Both the position numbers and the translations under genes were made by a program. DNA of 64,000 nucleotides from Pseudomonas orientalis (GTDB lineage: Bacteria > Pseudomonadota > Gammaproteobacteria > Pseudomonadales > Pseudomonadaceae). The stretch spans positions 3,904,501 to 3,968,500 of the forward strand of contig NZ_CP018049.1 in NCBI RefSeq assembly GCF_002934065.1. The letters run 5' to 3'. Below, in pieces: positions 1 through 9,595 of the stretch. Numbering within the stretch: position 1 is the first letter of the stretch; the number at the start of each line of letters is the position of its first letter. The notes under the pieces are model-generated. The model ran no database searches and was not told the DNA's origin. It saw only the letters and a list, made by a program, of their open reading frames with translations.

Positions 1-1798
1 TTTTGAGCTGCTCGACCTGGGCATGGTTTTCACCGTTGGCCACCAGTTGACGCTCCTGGCTGACGAAACCGTCCTTGTTATTTTGCAGCCCGTACACTTC
101 CATCAATTTCAGACGCAGGTCGCTGCGCTTGGGCTCGCGCTTGATCGCTTGCTCAAGTACATCGGCCGCCTGGTTCAGGTGGCCACGGTCGATATGGGAC
201 TGGGCCTGGGACAGCGCATCGCTGGCGTTCTGCGGGGCAACCGCAACCGCCAGCGGCGCAAGCACCGAGGCGACGCTCGGCACGACCGGCTCAACCACCG
301 GGGCGCGCGCAGGCGTGGGTGCAGGCGTAGGCGTGGGCGCAGCATTCAGCGGCGCCACTTCCAGGCCTTCGAAACTGTCGGAGGGCAGGTCGCGCTCCAG
401 ATTCGATGTGAACTCCGGCTCTTCAGCCAGCGCGCGCGCCATGCGCAGGTGCTTCTCTTCTTCAAGACGGGCGTTGCGATGGCGCACCCACAACAGCAGG
501 AGCAGCAACGCCAGGATGACGGCTGCGCCACCAAGCACACCGAGCACGATGGGGTTGGTCAACAGCTCATTGAATTTGCCTTCGGTGGTTGCAGGCGCGG
601 CAACCGGCGTGGCCGGTTCCGGAGCCGGTGCGGCAACTGGGGCTTGTGCGGCAGGCGCCGGTTCATCGGCCGACGGCGCCGGCATCGCCGCCGCCTCTGG
701 CGCTGCTGCTGCCGTCACGGGCGCCGCTGCATCGCCCTTCTCGGCCTGCAGCCGGGCCAGTTGATCGTTTTTCAGCTGAATCAGCTTCTGCAGCTTGTCC
801 AACTGGCTTTGCAAATCTGCCGCGCGGCTTTTGAGCTCTTCGTTATCGCGACGGGTGGTGTCCAGTTGCTCTTGAGTCATCGCCAGCTTGTCGCTCAACA
901 CACGGCTGTCGCCCGCCTTGCCGTTCGCCCCTTTTTTGGCTGCTTGGGCCGACACCAGGCTCAAGTTGTCCTTGGCGTTGGTGCTCGACGGCGCATTGCC
1001 CGTCTCGGTGCGCTTGGTGGCATCCAACTGGGCCTTACCCGCCACTTGCTGGCTGGCGGTACGGCGGCCCTGGCGCCAAGCGGCGTTCTGCGCAGTCACT
1101 TCGGCGATCGCCTGGGGTTGCGCCAGCGCGGTGCTTTGCACGGTGTCCGGGAGGCGCAGGACCTGGCCGGTTTTCAGGCGGTTGATGTTGCCGTCGACAA
1201 AGGCATCCGGGTTAAGCGCCTGAATGGCCAGCATGGTCTGCTGCACAGAGCCACCATTGCGGTTTTTCTCGGCAATTTCCCACAAAGTGTCGCGAGCCGT
1301 GGTGGTATGTTGCGCAGGCTTGCTGACGGCGGACGCGGTGCCGCTCGGCGCATTCAGGCGTGGCGCCGGTGCGCTGGCAGCCGGAGTCGGCTGGTCGAAT
1401 TTGGCGGGATCGAGCAGCACGCTGTAGTCACGCATCAGGCGGCCATTAGGCCATTGCACCTGCAACAGGAAGCGCACATAGGAGTCGGGCAGCGGCTTGT
1501 CGGAGGTGACTCGCACCACGCTGCGGCCGTTGGGATTGACCACCGGGGTAAAGGTGAGCTGGTCGAGAAATGCCTGGCGATCGACACCGGCATCGACGAA
1601 CGCCTGGGAGGACGCCAGGCTCGGGGTGATCTCGGACGCCGTGAGGCCACCGACGTCGAGCAGCTCGATTTCCACCGACAGCGGCTGGTTCAACTTCGAC
1701 TTGAGGGTCATCTCCCCAAGTTGCAGCGCCTGCGCCATACCGGAGGACAGCGCCGAGGCGGCCGCTATTGCTAACACCAGTTTGCGAACTTGAACCAT
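1..1798 (-). CDS. fimV: FimV/HubP-type polar landmark protein (partial, C-terminus outside window)
   Basis: Inner-membrane peptidoglycan-binding protein that in Pseudomonas organises the cell pole, type IV pili and cAMP signalling. The visible 599 codons start at an ATG with a signal peptide (hydrophobic stretch ending SSGMAQA), then the FimV N-terminal domain (QLGEMTLKSKLNQPLSVEIE), a LysM segment at about residues 167-216 (TLWEIAEKN...VLRLP), a coiled-coil region at about 300-345, an Ala/Pro-rich linker, one transmembrane helix at about 415-437 and the start of a cytoplasmic TPR region (NQAADVLEQAIKREPKRSDL). It lies last in the leu-asd run, as in other pseudomonads. Only the acidic C-terminal part and the stop codon are missing. 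Confidence 0.93.
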   Translation of the reverse strand, partial: MVQVRKLVLAIAAASALSSGMAQALQLGEMTLKSKLNQPLSVEIELLDVGGLTASEITPSLASSQAFVDAGVDRQAFLDQLTFTPVVNPNGRSVVRVTSDKPLPDSYVRFLLQVQWPNGRLMRDYSVLLDPAKFDQPTPAASAPAPRLNAPSGTASAVSKPAQHTTTARDTLWEIAEKNRNGGSVQQTMLAIQALNPDAFVDGNINRLKTGQVLRLPDTVQSTALAQPQAIAEVTAQNAAWRQGRRTASQQVAGKAQLDATKRTETGNAPSSTNAKDNLSLVSAQAAKKGANGKAGDSRVLSDKLAMTQEQLDTTRRDNEELKSRAADLQSQLDKLQKLIQLKNDQLARLQAEKGDAAAPVTAAAAPEAAAMPAPSADEPAPAAQAPVAAPAPEPATPVAAPATTEGKFNELLTNPIVLGVLGGAAVILALLLLLLWVRHRNARLEEEKHLRMARALAEEPEFTSNLERDLPSDSFEGLEVAPLNAAPTPTPAPTPARAPVVEPVVPSVASVLAPLAVAVAPQNASDALSQAQSHIDRGHLNQAADVLEQAIKREPKRSDLRLKLMEVYGLQNNKDGFVSQERQLVANGENHAQVEQLK

Positions 1799-1959
1799 AG
1801 CCTCATCCTTTGTCTGAACACTTCCCGGCTTGCGAGAAGGTTGGTAACCGCTGCCATAAGGCATGGCGAGCCGATAGGTCACCGACGCGCTTGTGTTCCG
1901 CTTTGGGCCAAGCATAGCGCTTGGTGAGAATCAATCTACAAATTGACGCCAAGTATCTT

Positions 1960-2970
1960 TTACGCAAGGCCTTTTATCAACAACTGCGCCACTTGCACGG
2001 CGTTGAGCGCAGCGCCTTTGCGTACGTTATCTGACGTCAGCCACAGATTTAGTTCAGCAGGGTCGTCGACACCCGCGCGTACTCGTCCTACATAAACAAC
2101 GTCCTGGCCCACCGCATCGCCTACCGCCGTCGGGTAGTCGCCCGCCTCGACCAGCTCGATTCCCGGCGCAGCCTCAAGGGCCTCGTTCACCGCAGCCAGA
2201 TCGACCGGCGCCGCCAACTGCAGCGACACAGCCAGGCTATCGCCGAAAAACACCGGGGCTTGAATGCACGTGGCGGACACTTTCAGTAAAGGTGTTTCCA
2301 GTACGGCGCGCAATTCATGCACGAGACGTTTCTCCAGCGCCGTGTGACCCTGGGCGTCTGGAGTGCCGACTTGTGCCAGCAGGTTGAAAGCCACTTGCCG
2401 ATCGAAGAAGGTCGGCTCCAGCGGACGCACATTCAACAGCTCGGCGGTCTGGCGGGCCAACTCACTCACGGCCTCGCGGCCCAGCGCAGACACGGCCAGG
2501 TTGGCGGTAACGCTCACGCGCTGAATATCCAGCAGGCCACGCAACGGCGCCAGCACCACGGCCAGGTGAGTGGCGGACGGGCTCGGGCTGGCGATTTGAA
2601 ACGGTTTCTTCAAGCCTTTGAGCACATGGGCATTGGCTTGCGGCACCACGTACGGCGCCTGTTCGGCAGGCAACGCGCCAGACAGGTCGATCACCGAACA
2701 ACCGGCGGCCGTGGCGCGCGGCGCGAAGCTCAAGGTCACCGCCGGGCCGGCCGCGAAGAACGCCAGTTGCGCCTTGCTGAAATCGAACTCGTCGACCTCC
2801 TTTACCCGCAGGTTCTTGCCCCGGAACGGCACCGAAGCACCGGCGGAATTGTTGCCCGCCAGCAAATAAAGGGTGCCTACCGGGAAGTCCAGCTCTTCGA
2901 GAATCTGCACCAGGGTTTCGCCAACGGTGCCGGTAGCGCCGATCACGGCGATTTCAAAGGTCTGGGTCAT
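1960..2970 (-). CDS. Usg-like aspartate-semialdehyde dehydrogenase homologue, probably non-catalytic
   Basis: A 336-residue protein with the Asd fold: an N-terminal NADP-binding motif (VIGATGTVGETL) and the C-terminal dimerisation domain. In true Asd the active-site Cys sits in a GGNCTVSL segment; the equivalent segment here reads IASPSPSATH, with no Cys. It therefore matches the Usg/AsdB class found beside asd or fimV in gammaproteobacteria, whose role is unclear. The start chosen is the ATG of MTQTFEIAV; the open frame runs 43 codons further upstream but through a REPIN. It follows asd with a REPIN between the two. Confidence 0.85.
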   Translation of the reverse strand: MTQTFEIAVIGATGTVGETLVQILEELDFPVGTLYLLAGNNSAGASVPFRGKNLRVKEVDEFDFSKAQLAFFAAGPAVTLSFAPRATAAGCSVIDLSGALPAEQAPYVVPQANAHVLKGLKKPFQIASPSPSATHLAVVLAPLRGLLDIQRVSVTANLAVSALGREAVSELARQTAELLNVRPLEPTFFDRQVAFNLLAQVGTPDAQGHTALEKRLVHELRAVLETPLLKVSATCIQAPVFFGDSLAVSLQLAAPVDLAAVNEALEAAPGIELVEAGDYPTAVGDAVGQDVVYVGRVRAGVDDPAELNLWLTSDNVRKGAALNAVQVAQLLIKGLA

Positions 2971-3063
2971 GGGGTTGCCTCGGGCAGTGCGGGGGAGCGG
3001 CACTTTACCGGGTGCCTGGGAGTGAGGCAATTGGCCTGGGGCTTGTGGAGTGGCTGAGGGCCC

Positions 3064-3146
3064 TATCGGGGGCAAGCCCCCTCCCACATTTGCCCTCATT
3101 TCAAGGTTGGAACTCGGTCAACTGTGGGAGGGGGCTTGCCCCCGAT
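3064..3146. repeat. REPIN (two inverted REPs, GTGGGAGGGGGCTTGC class)
   Basis: Two copies of the 16-mer GTGGGAGGGGGCTTGC in opposite orientation, each followed by CCCCGAT, enclose a spacer of about 30 bases. This is the standard layout of a mobile REP doublet. It sits between asd and the usg-like gene. Confidence 0.9.
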
Positions 3147-3218
3147 GAGGCCCTGGCAGGCAATAAAAAACCCGCGCCTGTCACCAGAGCGCGGGTTTGC
3201 GGAACAAGCATGCAGCGA

Positions 3219-4331
3219 TCAACGCTCGAGCAAAATCCGCAGCATGCGGCGCAACGGCTCAGCCGCACCCCACAGCAGCTGGTCGCCAACGGTGAACGCG
3301 CCAAGGAACTGGCTGCCCATGTTCAGCTTGCGCAGACGGCCCACCGGTACATTCAGGGTGCCGGTAACCTTGGTCGGGCTCAGCTCCTGCATGCTGATAT
3401 CACGGTTGTTCGGCACCAGCTTGACCCAAGGGTTGTGCTGGCTGATCAGCCCCTCGATATCGGCGATCGGCACGTCTTTGTTCAGCTTGATGGTCAAGGC
3501 CTGGCTGTGGCAGCGCATGGCGCCGATGCGCACGCAGATGCCGTCCACCGGGATCGGGTTCTTGAAGCGACCGAGGATCTTGTTGGTCTCGGCCTGGGCC
3601 TTCCACTCTTCGCGGCTCTGGCCGTTCGGCAGTTCCTTGTCGATCCACGGGATCAGGCTACCGGCCAATGGCACGCCGAAGTTCTCGGTGGGGTAGGCTT
3701 CGCTGCGCATGGCCTCGGCCACACGGCGGTCGATATCGAGGATCGCGCTGGCTGGGTCGGCCAGTTGGTCGGCAACCGCGGCGTGGGTTGCGCCCATCTG
3801 CTTGATCAGCTCACGCATGTTCTGCGCGCCGGCACCGGAGGCCGCCTGATAGGTCATGGCGCTCATCCACTCGACCAGGCCGGCTTCGAACAAGCCGCCC
3901 AGGCCCATCAGCATCAGGCTGACGGTGCAATTGCCGCCTACGTAGTTGCGGGTACCGGCGTCCAGTTGCTGGTCGATGACCTTGCGGTTGACCGGGTCGA
4001 GGATGATCACGGCATCGTCCTGCATGCGCAGGCTCGAGGCAGCGTCGATCCAGTAGCCCTGCCAGCCGGCTTCGCGCAGCTTGGGGAAGACTTCGCTGGT
4101 GTAGTCGCCGCCCTGGCAGGTCAGAATCACGTCGAGGGTCTTGAGCTCTTCAATGCTGTAGGCATCCTTGAGCGGGGCAATATCCTTGCCCACGGACGGC
4201 CCTTGGCCACCTACGTTCGACGTGGTGAAAAACACCGGCTCAATAAGATCGAAATCCTGCTCTTCCAGCATCCGCTGCATGAGCACGGAACCGACCATAC
4301 CGCGCCAACCGATCAGACCTACACGTTTCAT
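3219..4331 (-). CDS. asd: Aspartate-semialdehyde dehydrogenase
   Basis: Reduces aspartyl phosphate to aspartate semialdehyde with NADPH, the branch-point step for lysine/diaminopimelate, methionine and threonine. The 370-residue length is usual for the gammaproteobacterial class. Visible features are the N-terminal NADP motif (VGLIGWRGMVGSVL), the catalytic Cys in GGNCTVSLML, and a conserved segment with HAAVADQL. It lies 64 bases downstream of leuB and upstream of the catalytically defective paralogue, in the same orientation. Confidence 0.97.
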   Translation of the reverse strand: MKRVGLIGWRGMVGSVLMQRMLEEQDFDLIEPVFFTTSNVGGQGPSVGKDIAPLKDAYSIEELKTLDVILTCQGGDYTSEVFPKLREAGWQGYWIDAASSLRMQDDAVIILDPVNRKVIDQQLDAGTRNYVGGNCTVSLMLMGLGGLFEAGLVEWMSAMTYQAASGAGAQNMRELIKQMGATHAAVADQLADPASAILDIDRRVAEAMRSEAYPTENFGVPLAGSLIPWIDKELPNGQSREEWKAQAETNKILGRFKNPIPVDGICVRIGAMRCHSQALTIKLNKDVPIADIEGLISQHNPWVKLVPNNRDISMQELSPTKVTGTLNVPVGRLRKLNMGSQFLGAFTVGDQLLWGAAEPLRRMLRILLER

Positions 4332-4395
4332 CGCAACTACACCTTGTTAAAAAGTGGGCCGCCTTGCAGCAACAACTGCAAGCGGGCCCGAGAGA

Positions 4396-5478
<1,083 letters not shown>

Positions 5479-5499
5479 GGGTTCCTCATTTCATCGAGC

Positions 5500-5519
5500 G
5501 ACCTGCCCATGGGCAGGTC
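5500..5519. promoter_or_regulatory. Perfect 20-base palindrome between methyltransferase and leuB
   Basis: GACCTGCCCA followed by TGGGCAGGTC forms perfect 10-base arms in the 53-base gap ahead of leuB. No T-run follows on the minus strand, so a classical terminator is unlikely. A stabilising or processing hairpin, or a protein site, fits better. Function is unknown. Confidence 0.45.
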
Positions 5520-5531
5520 GGAAAAAATCAA

Positions 5532-6296
5532 TCAGCGTTCGGCCCACACCACCAGTACGTCGGTGCTGAAGGTGCCGTCGGCCTGGATTTCGTAATAATC
5601 GCGCACTTCCTGGCCCATTGCCTGTTGCAGCTCAAGGATGGCTGCGCGCAACGCCGGCGGGGTCCGCATGCGTTCGACCCAGGAGCTGTATTCCAGGCGC
5701 AGGCGCTGGCGGCTGCTGTTGCGCACATGCAGGCCGGCTTCGCTGAGCTGGCGCATCCACTCGGCGGCGGAGTAATCACGCACATGGCTGGTATCGCGCA
5801 GCACTTCGACGGTTTGCAGGTAAGTGTCCAGCAACGGGCTGCCGGGTGACAACACATCCACGAACGCCGCCACGCCGCCCGGCTTGAGCACCCGACGCAC
5901 TTCGCGCAGGGCCAGGCCGAGGTCGCTCCAGTGGTGCGCCGAATAGCGGCTGAACACGAAGTCGAACTCGCCATCGGCGAACGGCAGGCGCTCGGCGGCG
6001 CCGTTCACGGTGCTGATATTGGTGAAACCGCGATCTTGCGCAGCGGCGGCCACCACATCAAGCATCTGTTGGGACAAGTCGTAGGCCACCACTTCTTTAA
6101 CCAGCGGCGCGACATGGAAACTGACATGGCCGGCACCGCACCCCAGGTCCAGCAGTCGTGCACTGCCCTGCCCGGCCAGTTCGGCCTGGAGCAGCGCGAA
6201 TTCGGTGCCCTGGGCGTGAACGGCGCTGCTCAGGTAGGCGGCGGCCTGTTCGCCGAATTGCTTTTGCACGACTTGAGTGTGGGCGGTGGTGGTCAT
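5532..6296 (-). CDS. Class I SAM-dependent methyltransferase in the leucine operon
   Basis: A 254-residue cytoplasmic protein of the UbiE/methyltransferase-11 type. Motif I for SAM binding is clear (LLDLGCGAGHVSFHVA, about residues 47-62), followed by the acidic residue of motif II (VVAYDLSQQML) and a motif near ERLPFADGEFDFVFSRY. It lies between leuD and leuB, on the same strand. Pseudomonads commonly carry a methyltransferase at this place, but its substrate is not evident from sequence. Substrate could be a small metabolite; nothing points to RNA or protein. Confidence 0.85.
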   Translation of the reverse strand: MTTTAHTQVVQKQFGEQAAAYLSSAVHAQGTEFALLQAELAGQGSARLLDLGCGAGHVSFHVAPLVKEVVAYDLSQQMLDVVAAAAQDRGFTNISTVNGAAERLPFADGEFDFVFSRYSAHHWSDLGLALREVRRVLKPGGVAAFVDVLSPGSPLLDTYLQTVEVLRDTSHVRDYSAAEWMRQLSEAGLHVRNSSRQRLRLEYSSWVERMRTPPALRAAILELQQAMGQEVRDYYEIQADGTFSTDVLVVWAER

Positions 6297-6337
6297 GGGG
6301 CTTGTCCTTGGCTTTTTGTGTTGTTAACACTGGCCTC

Positions 6338-6402
6338 ATCGGGGGCAAGCCCCCTCCCACATTTGGAATGCGTTTTCCTGTGGGAGGGGGCTTGCCCCCG
6401 AT
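6338..6402. repeat. REPIN (GTGGGAGGGGGCTTGC class)
   Basis: Two inverted REP 16-mers with CCCCGAT tails enclose a short spacer, between leuD and the methyltransferase gene. It could attenuate or stabilise the operon transcript. Confidence 0.9.
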
Positions 6403-6426
6403 GACGGCGGTCCTGCTTACCGCAGA

Positions 6427-7071
6427 TCAGGCATCGCGAAACAACCACGGCTGACTCGCCCGGTGCTTGCTCTCGAACGCCGCAATCGCATCGCCGTCCT
6501 GCAAGGTCAGGCCGATATCGTCCAGGCCATTGATCAAGCAGTGCTTGCGAAAGGCGTCCACTTCAAAGTGGTACACCTTGCCATCCGGACGGGTCACGGT
6601 CTGTGCGGCCAGGTCCACCGTCAACTGGTAGCCCACAGTGGCTTCCACTTGCTGGAACAGCTCATCCACTTCGGCGTCGCTCAGGATGATCGGCAACAAG
6701 CCGTTCTTGAAGCTGTTGTTGAAGAAGATGTCCGCATAGCTCGGCGCGATAATGCTGCGAAAGCCATATTCTTCCAGTGCCCACGGCGCGTGTTCACGGC
6801 TGGAGCCGCAACCGAAGTTTTCCCGGGCCAGCAACACGCTGGCGCCCTGGTAACGCTCGGCGTTGAGTACGAAGTCCTTGTTCAGTGGGCGTTTGGAGTT
6901 GTCCTGGTAGGCATAACCCACGTCCAGGTAGCGCCATTCGTCAAACAGGTTGGGGCCGAAACCGGTGCGCTTGATCGACTTCAGGAACTGCTTGGGGATG
7001 ATCTGGTCGGTGTCCACGTTGGCACGGTCCAACGGCGCGACTAAACCTGTGTGTTGTGTAAAAGCACGCAT
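6427..7071 (-). CDS. leuD: 3-isopropylmalate dehydratase small subunit
   Basis: Swivel domain of isopropylmalate isomerase, which pairs with LeuC to convert 2-isopropylmalate to 3-isopropylmalate. The 214-residue length is typical of the bacterial LeuD1 class. Signature segments are the N-terminal VAPLDRANVDTDQIIPKQFL and the substrate-binding NFGCGSSREHAPWAL. It starts 10 bases after the stop of leuC, which supports co-translation in equal amounts. Confidence 0.97.
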   Translation of the reverse strand: MRAFTQHTGLVAPLDRANVDTDQIIPKQFLKSIKRTGFGPNLFDEWRYLDVGYAYQDNSKRPLNKDFVLNAERYQGASVLLARENFGCGSSREHAPWALEEYGFRSIIAPSYADIFFNNSFKNGLLPIILSDAEVDELFQQVEATVGYQLTVDLAAQTVTRPDGKVYHFEVDAFRKHCLINGLDDIGLTLQDGDAIAAFESKHRASQPWLFRDA

Positions 7072-7081
7072 CGGGTATTCC

Positions 7082-8500
7082 TCAGATCAATTCGCGAACG
7101 TCGATGAAACGACCGTTGACGGCGGCGGCGGCAGCCATGGCCGGGCTGACCAGGTGGGTACGCCCACCGGCGCCCTGCCGACCTTCGAAGTTACGGTTGG
7201 AGGTGGACGCGCAATGCTCGCCGGACTCCAGGCGGTCCGGGTTCATTGCCAGGCACATCGAGCACCCCGGCTCACGCCATTCGAAACCGGCTTCGAGGAA
7301 GATCTTGTCCAGACCCTCGGCCTCGGCCTGGGCTTTGACCAGACCCGAACCGGGCACCACGATGGCTTGTTTGATGGTCGACGCCACCTTGCGGCCCTTG
7401 GCGATCACGGCAGCGGCGCGCAGGTCTTCGATGCGCGAGTTGGTGCAGGAGCCGATGAATACGCGATCCAGCTGGATATCGGTAATCGCCTGATTGGCCT
7501 TCAAGCCCATGTACTTGAGGGCGCGCTCGATGGAGCCGCGCTTGACCAGATCGGTCTCCTGGGCCGGGTCCGGCACGTTTTGATCAACGGCCAGCACCAT
7601 TTCCGGCGACGTGCCCCAGCTGACTTGCGGCTTGATCTGCGCAGCGTCGAGTTCGACCACGGTGTCGAACACCGCGTCGGCGTCGGAGACCAGGTCTTTC
7701 CAGGCTTCGACGGCGGCGTCCCAATCAGCGCCCTGCGGAGCGAATGGCCGGCCCTTGACGTATTCGACGGTCTTTTCGTCCGCCGCCACCATGCCCACGC
7801 GGGCACCGGCTTCGATGGACATGTTGCAGATGGTCATGCGGCCTTCGATGGACAGGTCGCGAATGGCGCTGCCGGCGAATTCGATGGCATGGCCGTTACC
7901 GCCGGCGGTGCCGATCTTGCCGATCACCGCGAGCACAATGTCCTTGGCGGTCACGCCGAACGGCAAAGTGCCTTCCACGCGCACCAGCATGTTCTTCATT
8001 TTCTTGGCGACCAGGCACTGGGTGGCGAACACATGCTCCACCTCGGAGGTGCCGATGCCATGGGCCAGGGCGCCGAACGCACCGTGGGTGGAGGTGTGCG
8101 AGTCGCCGCAGACCACGGTCATGCCCGGCAAGGTCGCGCCCTGCTCCGGGCCGATCACGTGGACGATGCCTTGACGCACGTCATTCATCTTGAATTCGGT
8201 GATGCCATATTCATCGCAGTAGTCGTCGAGGGTCTGCACCTGCAAGCGCGACACCGTATCGACAATGGCGTCAATCCCGCCCTTGCGCTCTGGGGTGGTG
8301 GGCACGTTGTGGTCCGGGGTGGCGATGATGGAGTCGACGCGCCATGGCTTGCGACCGGCCAGCCGCAGGCCTTCGAACGCTTGGGGCGAGGTCACTTCAT
8401 GGATGATGTGACGGTCGATGTAGATCAGCGACGATCCATCATCGCGACGTTTCACTTCATGGGAATCCCAAAGCTTGTCGTAAAGCGTTTTGCCGGCCAT
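7082..8500 (-). CDS. leuC: 3-isopropylmalate dehydratase large subunit
   Basis: Aconitase-family subunit carrying the 4Fe-4S cluster. The 472-residue length is standard. Cluster-ligand segments are visible as FIGSCTNSRIEDL and GCSMCLAMNPD, and the N-terminal MAGKTLYDKLWDSHEV is characteristic. It is the first gene of the minus-strand leucine run and is divergent from a LysR regulator, which is the likely controller. Confidence 0.97.
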   Translation of the reverse strand: MAGKTLYDKLWDSHEVKRRDDGSSLIYIDRHIIHEVTSPQAFEGLRLAGRKPWRVDSIIATPDHNVPTTPERKGGIDAIVDTVSRLQVQTLDDYCDEYGITEFKMNDVRQGIVHVIGPEQGATLPGMTVVCGDSHTSTHGAFGALAHGIGTSEVEHVFATQCLVAKKMKNMLVRVEGTLPFGVTAKDIVLAVIGKIGTAGGNGHAIEFAGSAIRDLSIEGRMTICNMSIEAGARVGMVAADEKTVEYVKGRPFAPQGADWDAAVEAWKDLVSDADAVFDTVVELDAAQIKPQVSWGTSPEMVLAVDQNVPDPAQETDLVKRGSIERALKYMGLKANQAITDIQLDRVFIGSCTNSRIEDLRAAAVIAKGRKVASTIKQAIVVPGSGLVKAQAEAEGLDKIFLEAGFEWREPGCSMCLAMNPDRLESGEHCASTSNRNFEGRQGAGGRTHLVSPAMAAAAAVNGRFIDVRELI

Positions 8501-8639
8501 CAGTCGGTCCTCATCAGCGGTGTTTCTATGCGCCGGGCTTTCAATAACCCTTTGGCTTGTGAGGCTGATGGTATGGCGCTACATTAAATAACTCAAATTC
8601 ATATTTTTTATGCTTTGGATTACCAACTGGAATAGCACC
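8501..8639. promoter_or_regulatory. leuC / lysR-type divergent intergenic region
   Basis: This 139-base gap separates two divergently read genes. It contains an AT-rich stretch at about 8583-8612, next to the regulator start, where promoters and LysR sites are expected. I could not define a single operator with confidence. Confidence 0.4.
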
Positions 8640-9530
8640 ATGGACCTGGCCAACCTCAACGCCTTTATCGCCATCGCCGAGACCGGCAGCTTCTCCGGCG
8701 CCGGTGAACGCCTGTACCTGACCCAACCGGCCATCAGCAAACGCATTGCCGGCCTGGAGCAACAATTGAAGGTGCGCCTGTTCGATCGCCTGGGTCGCGA
8801 AGTGGGCCTGACCCAAGCCGGGCGGGCCTTGCTGCCGCGCGCCTATCAGATCCTGAATGTGCTGGATGACACCCGTCGTGCCCTGACCAACCTGACCGGG
8901 GAAGTCAGCGGGCGCCTCACACTGGCTACCAGCCACCATATCGGCCTGCATCGCCTGCCGCCGGTGCTGCGCACCTTCACTCGGCAATACCCGAGCGTGG
9001 CGCTGGATATTCAATTCCTCGATTCGGAGGTGGCCTACGAAGAAATCCTCCACGGCCGCGCCGAAGTGGCGGTCATCACCCTGGCGCCCGAGCCGCACAA
9101 CCTGGTGCGCGCGACACCGGTGTGGGACGACCCGCTGGATTTCGTGGTGGCTCCCGAACACAGCCTGATCAGCAACGGCTCCGTCAGCCTGGCCGATATC
9201 GCCGGACACCCCGCGGTGTTTCCCGGCGGCAACACCTTTACCCACCATATTGTCAGCCGCCTGTTCGAGGCCCAGGGCCTGACGCCGAACATCGCGATGA
9301 GCACCAACTATCTGGAAACCATCAAGATGATGGTGTCCATCGGCCTGGCCTGGAGCGTGTTGCCGCGTACCATGCTGGATGATCAGGTGGCAAGTATCGC
9401 TTTGCCGGGCATACAGCTGCGTCGCCAGCTAGGCTATATCGTGCACACCGAAAGGACACTGTCGAACGCTGCGCGGGCTTTCATGAGCCTGTTGGATGCA
9501 CAGGTCGATCCGCCAGGGATACCGGCATGA
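8640..9530 (+). CDS. LysR-family transcriptional regulator divergent from leuC
   Basis: A 296-residue LTTR with an N-terminal winged helix (LNAFIAIAETGSFSGAGERL, recognition helix TQPAISKRIAGLEQQL) and a C-terminal effector-binding domain. I chose the ATG of MDLANLNAF; the frame opens 10 codons earlier but that extension is not family-like. Its divergent placement next to leuC suggests it senses a leucine-pathway intermediate and controls leuCD. That role is inferred from position only. Confidence 0.88.
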   Translation: MDLANLNAFIAIAETGSFSGAGERLYLTQPAISKRIAGLEQQLKVRLFDRLGREVGLTQAGRALLPRAYQILNVLDDTRRALTNLTGEVSGRLTLATSHHIGLHRLPPVLRTFTRQYPSVALDIQFLDSEVAYEEILHGRAEVAVITLAPEPHNLVRATPVWDDPLDFVVAPEHSLISNGSVSLADIAGHPAVFPGGNTFTHHIVSRLFEAQGLTPNIAMSTNYLETIKMMVSIGLAWSVLPRTMLDDQVASIALPGIQLRRQLGYIVHTERTLSNAARAFMSLLDAQVDPPGIPA

Positions 9531-9595
9531 CCTTGTGCGACCTTGGGTTTCAAGCAGACCGCGCTGTCTTCCCATCGAGCAAGGCCCTTTGAATA

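Noticed and set aside
23..1793. Plus-strand open frames over fimV
   Set aside because: Reverse-strand shadows of a GC-rich gene; the minus-strand product is a clear FimV.
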